Assembly (NCBI RefSeq): GCF_016132445.1
Contig: NZ_CP046056.1
Location: 1,550,001-1,614,000 of the forward strand
DNA length: 64,000 bases
Source: Venatoribacter cucullus
GTDB lineage: Bacteria; Pseudomonadota; Gammaproteobacteria; Pseudomonadales; Oceanobacteraceae
Direction: 5' to 3'
Below are positions 9,305-16,811 of this stretch, one piece after another (positions within the stretch are counted from its first letter, which is position 1; each line of letters begins with the position of its first letter). Under the pieces are notes generated by a model. The model saw only the letters and a list, made by a program, of their open reading frames with translations, was not told the DNA's origin and made no database searches. The translations under genes and the position numbers were made by a program.

Positions 9305-10315
9305 ATGAATCTGTTACGCGCCCCGCTGGTTGCCCTGCTGTTATTAATAACCGCCACCGCCCAAGCCGACACCCTGCATATTTATTCTTTCCGCCAGCCC
9401 TTTCTGATTGAGCCCATTCTGGCCGAATTCAGCAAACAAAGCGGTATTGAAACCCGGGTGGTCTTTGCTCAGGAAGGCCTGCTGCAACGCCTGCAGCGCG
9501 AAGGCCACCTGTCACCGGCCGACGTGGTATTAACCAGTGATTTTTTCAACCTGCTGGAACTGGCCGAACTGGGCCTGACCCAGCCCTTTAAAGCAACTCC
9601 GGCCTTAACCGGCGCGGTACCGGCGCATCTGCGTGACGAAGCCAATCAATGGCTGGCGCTGACCATCCGCGCCCGCAGTATTTATGTGGCCAAAGACCGT
9701 CAACCGGCCATCAGCACCATCCGCTATGAAGATCTGGCCAAGCCGGAATACCGTGGCCGCATCTGTACCCGCAGTGGCAAGCACCCCTACAACCTGTCAC
9801 TGGTGGCCTCATTAATCGTTCACCACGGTGAAGCTTGGACCGAACAATGGCTGCGCGATGTCAAAGCCAACCTGGCGCGTAAGCCACAGGGTAACGACCG
9901 CAACCAGATTGCCGCCATTCATCAGGGTCTGTGCGATGTGGCACTGGGCAACAGCTATTACCTGGGCAAAATGCTGGATGATCCGGCCATGCGCGAAGCG
10001 GCCGAGTCGGTACGCATTCTGTTCCCCAACAGCGATGATCGCGGTACTCACGTTAATCTGAGCGGCGCTGCCATTACCCGCCACGCTCCGAATGTCGCGC
10101 AGGCGCAGCAGTTACTGGAATTCCTGACCTCCCCCACCGCCCAGTCGCTGTACGCTGAGCTGAATATGGAATACCCGGTTAACCCACAGGTTAAGCCGTC
10201 TGCACTGTTGCAAAGCTGGGGCAGTTTCAACGCCGACCCGCACCCACTGGGCAATATCGCCCGCCACCACCGTGACGCCCTGCGCTTAATGGACAAGGTA
10301 CGCTTTGACCTCTGA
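9305..10315 (+). CDS. Ferric iron ABC transporter, periplasmic binding protein (FbpA/FutA type)
   Basis: A 336-residue protein with a signal peptide ending near residue 22 (cleavage after ATAQA). It matches the FbpA/FutA/IdiA family that binds Fe3+ in the periplasm. The paired tyrosines in GNSYYLGKML correspond to the usual iron ligands, and the IRARSIYVAKDR and ICTRSGKHPYNLSLV stretches are typical. It is the first gene of a three-gene importer; the permease start overlaps its end by 11 nt. A possible -35 box (TTGACA at 9211) lies upstream, but I see no convincing Fur box. Substrate assignment is from the family. Confidence 0.88.
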   Translation: MNLLRAPLVALLLLITATAQADTLHIYSFRQPFLIEPILAEFSKQSGIETRVVFAQEGLLQRLQREGHLSPADVVLTSDFFNLLELAELGLTQPFKATPALTGAVPAHLRDEANQWLALTIRARSIYVAKDRQPAISTIRYEDLAKPEYRGRICTRSGKHPYNLSLVASLIVHHGEAWTEQWLRDVKANLARKPQGNDRNQIAAIHQGLCDVALGNSYYLGKMLDDPAMREAAESVRILFPNSDDRGTHVNLSGAAITRHAPNVAQAQQLLEFLTSPTAQSLYAELNMEYPVNPQVKPSALLQSWGSFNADPHPLGNIARHHRDALRLMDKVRFDL

Positions 10316-11945
10316 AACCGCTTCCCGCTCATCACGCTGGCTGATGCTGGCCGCCACCCTGGCGGCTTTGCTGATGGTACTGCCGGTGGCGGCCCTGGTA
10401 TTGGAATCCATACAGGGCTGGTGGCGGGGCGAGCACAGCTCGCAGGACAGTGCCCTGCTGCTGACATACGCCGGTAACACCCTGCTGCTGGTGCTGCTGA
10501 CCGTGGTTATCAGCCTGTTATTGGCGGTGCCCCTGGCCTGGGGCTTTTCCCACTACGAGTTACCCGGCCGCCGCTGGCTGCAGTGGTTACCGGTGTTACC
10601 GCTGGCACTGCCAGCCTATATCAGTGCCTACATCTATACCGATCTGCTCGATTACGCCGGCCCGCTGCAAAGCCTGCTGCGCCAGCTGATCGGCTGGAAC
10701 AGCCCGGCCGACTACTGGTTTCCGCACATCCGCAGCCTGGGGGGTGCCAGCTTATTACTGGCTCTGAGCCTGTATCCTTATTTGTATTTACTGCTGCGCC
10801 AGGCCTTTGATCAGCGCCCCGCCAACCTGATTCAGGCCGCCCGCTTACTGGGCGCCAACCGGCGGCGGATTTTTACCAGTCTGGAATTACCCCTGGCACG
10901 CCCGGCGCTGGCCACCGGCGCCATCCTCATTGCCATGGAAACCCTGGCCGATTACGGCACGGTAAAACTCTTTGCCGTCAGCACCCTCACCACCGCGGTC
11001 TACGACAGCTGGCTGGTGTATGGCAGCCTTGCCAGCGCCGCCCAGATTGCATCCCTGCTGTTATTAATGGTGCTGCTGTTAACCGGTGCCGAACGGCTGC
11101 AACGCCAGCGCCAGCGTTTTTACGACAGCCGCTCAGCTGCGCCGGCGCGGCGCCAGCCAGCCAGCCGGCGGGTAAAAATTCTGTTACCCGGGCTGACGTT
11201 ATTGGTGTTTTTGCTGGGTTTCCTGTTACCCGTACTGATGCTGGGCAGCTGGAGCCTGAGTTACAGCAGCGACAACCTGCGCCCGCAACTCTGGCCCACC
11301 ATTCATACCAGCTTTATGCTGGCGCTGGCCGCGGCCCTGTTAACCGCCTCCATGGCCATTGTGCTCAACGCCCGTCTGCGTTTTACCAACAGCGCCACAG
11401 CGCGCAGCCAGCTGGCACTGGCCTCGCTGGGCTACGCCATTCCCGGTACCGTTCTGGCGATTGGATTATTGATTCCGTTCACCCAGCTGGATTATCTGCT
11501 GAACGATCTGCTGCTGTGGCTGGGGCTTGGTCAGGTCGGCCTGCTGTTATCCGGTACCGTCGCCGCGCTGGTGGTGGCCTATGTGATCCGCTTTGCAGCA
11601 CTGGCCAACGGCACCCTGCATGCCGCCTGGCAAGGCATTCCGGAATCGCTGGATCAGGCCGCCCGCACACTGGGCGATGCGCCGCCGGCTATTTTCCGCC
11701 GCGTCCACTGGCCACAGCTGCGCCCGGCCGTTCTCACCGCGCTGTTGCTGGTATTTATTGAAAGTGTGAAGGAGCTGCCGGCGTCATTGCTGTTGCGGCC
11801 CTTCGGCCTGGAAACCCTGGCCACCTATGTGTTTCAGTTTGCCTCGGATGAGCACCTGCAGCATGCCGCCATGGCCGCGCTGCTGATCTGCGCGGTAGGA
11901 TTGCTGCCGTTGTTACTGCTTAACCGTCATCACCGTCTGGAGTAA
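10305..11945 (+). CDS. Ferric iron ABC transporter permease (FbpB type)
   Basis: A 546-residue inner-membrane protein with about twelve hydrophobic helices in two homologous halves, as in the FbpB/SfuB permeases. Each half carries an EAA-type loop that contacts the ATPase: one near IQAARLLGANRRRIFTSLEL and one near LDQAARTLGDAPPAIFRRVH. The first codon is read as TTG, overlapping the end of the binding-protein gene; the next in-frame ATG is about 20 residues later, just inside helix 1, so the TTG start seems better. It is followed after 2 bp by the ATPase gene. Confidence 0.9.
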   Translation: MTSETASRSSRWLMLAATLAALLMVLPVAALVLESIQGWWRGEHSSQDSALLLTYAGNTLLLVLLTVVISLLLAVPLAWGFSHYELPGRRWLQWLPVLPLALPAYISAYIYTDLLDYAGPLQSLLRQLIGWNSPADYWFPHIRSLGGASLLLALSLYPYLYLLLRQAFDQRPANLIQAARLLGANRRRIFTSLELPLARPALATGAILIAMETLADYGTVKLFAVSTLTTAVYDSWLVYGSLASAAQIASLLLLMVLLLTGAERLQRQRQRFYDSRSAAPARRQPASRRVKILLPGLTLLVFLLGFLLPVLMLGSWSLSYSSDNLRPQLWPTIHTSFMLALAAALLTASMAIVLNARLRFTNSATARSQLALASLGYAIPGTVLAIGLLIPFTQLDYLLNDLLLWLGLGQVGLLLSGTVAALVVAYVIRFAALANGTLHAAWQGIPESLDQAARTLGDAPPAIFRRVHWPQLRPAVLTALLLVFIESVKELPASLLLRPFGLETLATYVFQFASDEHLQHAAMAALLICAVGLLPLLLLNRHHRLE

Positions 11946-11947
11946 CC

Positions 11948-12964
11948 ATGCCAACCCCACTGCTGCAGATACAGCAATTATCCCTCAGCTATGGCCCGAT
12001 GACGGTGTTGCAGGATTTCAGTTTAACGCTGCAACGCGGCGAAATTCTGTGTCTGCTCGGCCCCAGTGGCTGCGGCAAAACCAGTGTGCTGAAAAGCATT
12101 GCCGGGCTGACGCCGGGCGCCCGGGGGGATATCCGCATCGGCACTGACACCGTGTTATCAGCGCAGTATTCCATGCCTGCCGAAGAGCGCCGGGTGGGGT
12201 TTATTTTTCAGGATTACGCCCTGTTTCCGCACCTGACCGTGGCCGAAAACGTACGTTACGGCCTGCAGGATTTAACCGCCGCCGAACAACAGCAGCGCTG
12301 CCTGGAAGTGCTGCAACTGACCGAGCTGGACACACTCGCCGGCCGTTATCCGCATGAATTATCCGGTGGTCAGCAACAACGGCTGGCCCTGGCCCGGGCA
12401 CTGGCGCCCCGGCCACGGCTGCTGTTAATGGACGAGCCGTTTTCCAACATCGATGCACTGGTAAAACAACGCATGATGTCCGACCTGCGCCAGCTGCTGC
12501 GCCAGCAGGATATCAGCGTTATTTTTGTTACCCACGCCAAGGACGAAGCCTTTGCCTTTGCCGACCGTATGGCCGTCATGCTGGATGGCCGCATCGCTCA
12601 GACCGGCACAGTGTTTGATGTGCGCAACCAGCCCGCCTCGGTGGCCGTAGCGCAGATTATGGAGAGCGGCAATCTGCTGCAGGCCAGCCAGGCCGCGCGT
12701 TACCTGCACAGCCCCCAGCTGCACAGCGATCGTGACGATGCCGTGTGGTTATTGCAACCGCACTGGTTATGGGCCGAAGCCGATGATCAGGGGCCGGCAG
12801 AATTGTTAGGCACCCAACTGACCCAACATCATATCCGGCTGGAATTACGCATGCCTGAGGGAGAAATCTGGTATGTCGATCAGCATGAGCTGCCAGACTG
12901 GCAACCCGGTCAGAAACTGCGGCTGCACTACCAGCAGCCGCCCTACCTTATCCCGCTTCACTAA
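11948..12964 (+). CDS. Ferric iron ABC transporter ATPase (FbpC type)
   Basis: A 338-residue ATPase that drives the importer encoded just upstream. It has Walker A GPSGCGKT (near residue 39), a Q-loop in FIFQDYALFPH, signature LSGGQQQR, Walker B LLLMDEPFS and a switch histidine in FVTHAKDEA. A C-terminal regulatory domain of about 100 residues follows the nucleotide-binding domain, as in other FbpC/PotA-type subunits. The start lies two bases after the permease stop. The 3' end faces pdxB, with only 18 bp between the stops. Confidence 0.93.
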   Translation: MPTPLLQIQQLSLSYGPMTVLQDFSLTLQRGEILCLLGPSGCGKTSVLKSIAGLTPGARGDIRIGTDTVLSAQYSMPAEERRVGFIFQDYALFPHLTVAENVRYGLQDLTAAEQQQRCLEVLQLTELDTLAGRYPHELSGGQQQRLALARALAPRPRLLLMDEPFSNIDALVKQRMMSDLRQLLRQQDISVIFVTHAKDEAFAFADRMAVMLDGRIAQTGTVFDVRNQPASVAVAQIMESGNLLQASQAARYLHSPQLHSDRDDAVWLLQPHWLWAEADDQGPAELLGTQLTQHHIRLELRMPEGEIWYVDQHELPDWQPGQKLRLHYQQPPYLIPLH

Positions 12965-12982
12965 GCCGGGATAACGGCCGCG

Positions 12983-14125
12983 TTACTTAAGCCGCACATC
13001 AAAACCGGCGGAGGTCAGCAGGTTCTGCAACTCCTGGCATTTGGCCGGTACGCCCACCCGCAGGGTGGGAATATCCCGGCGTAATGGGTAATTACTGCGC
13101 AGACGGTCAAAGGTTTCCCGCAGGTTATCGCTGCGGCGGATGGCACTGCGCATCACGCCATCGTCCACCCGAATTTCATACGCGGCACGGATGGCGGTCC
13201 GCAACGCCTGGTGCAGCGGCGCCTGATCGGAAAAATTCACCCGTTTTACGCCCGGCTCCGGCAGAAACTGCGCCAGTTTGCGCCGTACCGGCAAGCCAAA
13301 AAACTCACACAGCCCCTGATACACAAACTCGGTGCCGCGCATTTTGCCATCCAGCGAATAGCCGGCAATGTGCGGCGTGGCCAGCAGACAACGCTGTAAC
13401 AGATCTACGTTCAGTTCCGGTTCGTTTTCCCACACATCCAGAATGGCTTCAAAGTCACGGTGCTTCTGCATGTGCGCCAGCAAGGCGGTGTTATCCACCA
13501 CGGCGCCGCGACAGCTGTTGATTAAACAGGCATCGGGCTTCATCTGCGCCAGCCGCTCGGCATTGATCAGATGATAAGTGGCATGCTCGCCCTCACGGGT
13601 TAAAGGCGTATGCAGACTGACCACATCCGCTTGCAATACTTCGTCCAGGCTCACCTGCGGGCCGGTTTCTTCTTCGCTGCGCAGCGGGTCAACGGCCAGC
13701 ACCGGCACCTTCATGGCTTCCAGGCGCTGGCGCAACAGCAGACCGACATTCCCTACCCCAACAATGCCGACACTTAAATCGGTAAACTGCAGTCCACGCT
13801 CATCCACCAGCACACTCAGGGCGCTGAGAACATAATCCACCACCGCCTGGGCGTTGCAGCCCGGCGCACTTTTGAAACCGATACCGGCCTGCTGCAGATA
13901 CTCCAGATCAATGTGATCGGTGCCAATGGTGGCGGTGCCGACAAACTTCACCGGCGTACCGGCCAGCAAGGCCTCATCAACCCGGGTCACCGAACGCACC
14001 AGCAGAATATCGGCGGTGGCCAGATCAGCGGCGGTCATAGTACGGCCGGGCACACGGGTGATGGTGCCGATATCGGCAAAGAATTCGTTCAGCAGGGGAA
14101 TGTTTTCGTCAGCAACAATGTGCAC
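12983..14125 (-). CDS. pdxB: Erythronate-4-phosphate dehydrogenase PdxB
   Basis: It catalyses the NAD-linked oxidation of 4-phosphoerythronate in pyridoxal 5'-phosphate synthesis. The product is about 380 residues, near the usual length. The D-2-hydroxyacid dehydrogenase fold is clear: Rossmann motif GIVGVGNVGLLLRQRL, catalytic Arg in SCRGAVV, Glu in WENEP and His in TPHIAGYS. A C-terminal PdxB dimerisation domain follows. The start is set at the GTG of VHIVADENIPLL because that matches the family N-terminus; 22 further codons are open upstream but resemble no PdxB. A perfect inverted repeat lies just above it. Confidence 0.93.
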   Translation of the reverse strand: MHIVADENIPLLNEFFADIGTITRVPGRTMTAADLATADILLVRSVTRVDEALLAGTPVKFVGTATIGTDHIDLEYLQQAGIGFKSAPGCNAQAVVDYVLSALSVLVDERGLQFTDLSVGIVGVGNVGLLLRQRLEAMKVPVLAVDPLRSEEETGPQVSLDEVLQADVVSLHTPLTREGEHATYHLINAERLAQMKPDACLINSCRGAVVDNTALLAHMQKHRDFEAILDVWENEPELNVDLLQRCLLATPHIAGYSLDGKMRGTEFVYQGLCEFFGLPVRRKLAQFLPEPGVKRVNFSDQAPLHQALRTAIRAAYEIRVDDGVMRSAIRRSDNLRETFDRLRSNYPLRRDIPTLRVGVPAKCQELQNLLTSAGFDVRLK

Positions 14126-14157
14126 TGGACTGCGCTCATGTAATTCGGGACGGCCAT

Positions 14158-14192
14158 TGTGGCAATTGTCACCGGCGATGACAATTGCCACA
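14158..14192. repeat. Perfect 14-bp inverted repeat between the oxidoreductase and pdxB
   Basis: TGTGGCAATTGTCA, a 7-nt spacer, then its exact reverse complement. There is no T-run after it, so it is not a standard terminator. Each arm itself contains the palindrome CAATTG. It sits between two genes read on the minus strand and could be an operator pair or an mRNA stabilising or attenuating hairpin. Confidence 0.85.
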
Positions 14193-14202
14193 GGCCTCCG
14201 CG

Positions 14203-16335
14203 TCAGACAATGGCTTCTACACGGACCGGCACGCCATTTAACGCCGCATTACCGGTCAAGCGGTCGATGTGCTGATCATCCGTCAGCGCGTTACAGTTCA
14301 CACCGGCAACCCGCTGCGCTTCCTGCATGCGGATACCCTGTGCATCATGCCCCCAGCCATGCGGCAGACTCACAACCCCCGGCATCAGTTCGTCAGTAAT
14401 TTCTGCCGTCACCCGGCGCCGCCCCACCCGCGACTGCACCTGCACTTCGCCCCCATCGGCAATGCCCAGCCGCTCCGCATCCACCGGATTCAGCATCAGC
14501 GTACAACGCTGCGGGCCTTTAACCAGCCGGCGACTGTTGTGCAGCCAGGAATTATTCGAGCGGATATGCCGGCGGCCAATCAGCAGCAATTCGCCGGTTG
14601 CCAGCGGTTGCTGCAATTCCTCTGTGGCCTGCTGCAATGCCTGCACAAACACATCCGGGGTCAGATTCAGGCGTTTATTGCGGGTGAACAACCGCTGCGG
14701 CATACAGGGTTGCAACTCCCCCAGATCCAGCCCCTGCGGGTTCTGCTGCAGCTGTTTCAGCGACAGCTTGTAGGGGCCGGATTTCAGTAATCGGTTCAGA
14801 ATGCCCTGCGGTTTCAGCCAGCCCATCACGTTCTGAACCAAGCCATCGGTCAGACGTTGCCGTAAGCCACCGCGGCGCAGGCGTTTGGCCAACTGCAGGA
14901 AAATCTCCCAGTCGTGATAACTGCCGGACGGTTTGCGGAATAACGGCGGCGAGTATTTAGCGACGTTACGCACCGCCAGCGCATTGAAAATAATGTCGTA
15001 GTGATCGCGCTCCAGCGGGCTGGCCGGCGGCAGAATCAAATCCGCATGGCGGGTCGTCTCATTCAGATAACTGTCGATCGACACCATAAATTCCAGCGAA
15101 CCGAATGCCCGCTCCAGCTGATCACTGTTGGGCGTCGACAACAGCGGATTGCCGGCCACAGTCAGCATGGCGCGGATCTGCCCGTTGCCTGGCGTCAGAA
15201 TTTCTTCCGCCAGCGCCGCCACCGGCAGCTCACCGCCAAACTCGGGCAAGCCGCGCACACGGCTGCGGTAACGGTCGTAATGGCCGCGTCCGCCCTGGGC
15301 CGCCGTTACCGCCACAATATCCACCGCCGGACGGGTAAACATGGCACCGCCCGCACGATCAAAATTACCGGTGATGATGTTCAGCACCTGAATCAGCCAC
15401 TGACACAGGCCACCGTACTGCTGCACCGACACGCCCATACGGCCGTAGCAAACCGCCGACTGAGCCGCCAGCCACTGCGCCGCCAGCTCCCGTACCTGCG
15501 CCGGCTGAATACCGGTGCGGGCCGCGGTACTTTCCGGAGCATAGGCCGCGCTCAGGGACGCCAGATCGGCGCTGTCGATGTAATCCGGTAACGACGGCAG
15601 CTGGGCAGACAGTTCATGGGTAAAGACATGCAGCAACGACAGCAACAACAGAACATCCTGCCCCGGGCGGATAAACCAATGCTCGCCCGCCACCGCCGCG
15701 GTTTCGCTGCGCCGGGGGTCAATCAGCAGAATCTTTCCGCCACGGGCGCTGATGGCTTTCAGGCGGTTTTTGATATCGGGCGCCGTCATCAGACTGCCGT
15801 TAGAGGCCAGCGGGTTGCCGCCCAGAATGATCAGAAAGTCGGTGCGATCGATATCCGGGATCGGAATCTGCAACTGATGCCCGAACAGGTAGTAGCTGGT
15901 CATGTGGTGCGGCAGCTGATCGACCGAGGTCGCGGAAAACTTATTGCGGGTACCCAACAAGCGCAGCAGCGGCGGCCCGAATAACAGATTGCCGTAGTTG
16001 TGTACGTTCGGGTTGCCCAGATACGTGCCGACGGCGTCACGGCCGTGAGTGTGCTGAACCCGGCGCAAACCTGCAGCTGCCTCGTTCAGAGCCTGCGTCC
16101 AGCTGATTTCCTGCCAGCCGTCGGCGGTTTTCTTCAGTGGCTTACGCAAGCGGTCGGGATCGTTGTGCAAATCCTGCAAGGCCGTCGCCTTCGGGCAGAT
16201 ATAGCCACGGCTGAACGGGTCCTGCTTATCACCCTTAATGGTCAGAATCTCTTCGGTCGCGGGATTCAGCTCAATCTCGATGCCACAGGTAGCCTCACAC
16301 AGGCTGCAGGTACGTTTATGCGTCTGAATGGTCAT
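14203..16335 (-). CDS. Molybdopterin-dependent oxidoreductase with N-terminal 4Fe-4S site
   Basis: A 710-residue protein of the DMSO reductase superfamily. The N-terminal CSLCEATCGIEIE with a later GYICPKA gives the four cysteines of a 4Fe-4S cluster. Molybdopterin guanine dinucleotide-binding segments follow (for example LGGNPLASNGS, LLIDPRRSETA), with a C-terminal molydopterin-binding domain that includes NPVDAERLGIADG. There is no twin-arginine signal, so it should be cytoplasmic. This form resembles assimilatory-type or formate-dehydrogenase-like enzymes of unknown substrate. It is read in the same direction as pdxB; the overlap of function is not evident. Confidence 0.85.
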   Translation of the reverse strand: MTIQTHKRTCSLCEATCGIEIELNPATEEILTIKGDKQDPFSRGYICPKATALQDLHNDPDRLRKPLKKTADGWQEISWTQALNEAAAGLRRVQHTHGRDAVGTYLGNPNVHNYGNLLFGPPLLRLLGTRNKFSATSVDQLPHHMTSYYLFGHQLQIPIPDIDRTDFLIILGGNPLASNGSLMTAPDIKNRLKAISARGGKILLIDPRRSETAAVAGEHWFIRPGQDVLLLLSLLHVFTHELSAQLPSLPDYIDSADLASLSAAYAPESTAARTGIQPAQVRELAAQWLAAQSAVCYGRMGVSVQQYGGLCQWLIQVLNIITGNFDRAGGAMFTRPAVDIVAVTAAQGGRGHYDRYRSRVRGLPEFGGELPVAALAEEILTPGNGQIRAMLTVAGNPLLSTPNSDQLERAFGSLEFMVSIDSYLNETTRHADLILPPASPLERDHYDIIFNALAVRNVAKYSPPLFRKPSGSYHDWEIFLQLAKRLRRGGLRQRLTDGLVQNVMGWLKPQGILNRLLKSGPYKLSLKQLQQNPQGLDLGELQPCMPQRLFTRNKRLNLTPDVFVQALQQATEELQQPLATGELLLIGRRHIRSNNSWLHNSRRLVKGPQRCTLMLNPVDAERLGIADGGEVQVQSRVGRRRVTAEITDELMPGVVSLPHGWGHDAQGIRMQEAQRVAGVNCNALTDDQHIDRLTGNAALNGVPVRVEAIV

Positions 16336-16811
16336 GCGGTTGTCCTGGGCCGGATAAGACCGGGCTTATTGTTTTACCCGACTATACCCGTTGCTCAATG
16401 GCTCGGAACAGGCCTGTTGTGCCAAAGTTCAGGACAACAAAACTCAGAACAAACAGTATTGCCTCAAGGTTCAGCGCGCCGCATTAACCCCTCTGATGTA
16501 CCTATGATGACGTCAGAAAGCCCCCTGAAAACCATGACTGCCGCCGTCCGCCTGCGCTGATAAACCGGAAAAATATCAGGCCTGATAATCATCACTCCTA
16601 TGAATAACGCACATCAGGGGGACTAATGCGCCTGACGCCATAATTCCGGTATACTCCGCGTCATTATAGAGGGGTAGTTTCCTGCAGAGGCTGATCGTCT
16701 ATTCAGGCAACTGCCCTTCTTTCTTAATGGTACTTAGCCACAACGAACACTATCCCTCGTTGCTGACTAACGTGCTCAAACATTGCTACTGAGGCTTTGA
16801 GAGGGTCGCTA
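16336..16811. promoter_or_regulatory. 476-bp divergent upstream region and leader of the first aconitase gene
   Basis: No gene is seen here. It holds a 14-bp perfect palindrome TATCAGGCCTGATA (16574-16587), a possible operator. A -10-like TATACT (16650-16655) preceded by CCGG suits a strong promoter for the aconitase, leaving a leader of about 150 nt. The leader ends in the ribosome-binding site GAGAGGG before ATG. I could not find a convincing -35 box or a known riboswitch fold. Confidence 0.4.

Noticed and set aside
16656-16811. Riboswitch in the leader of the first aconitase gene
   Set aside because: No known aptamer core could be recognised by eye, only short helices.
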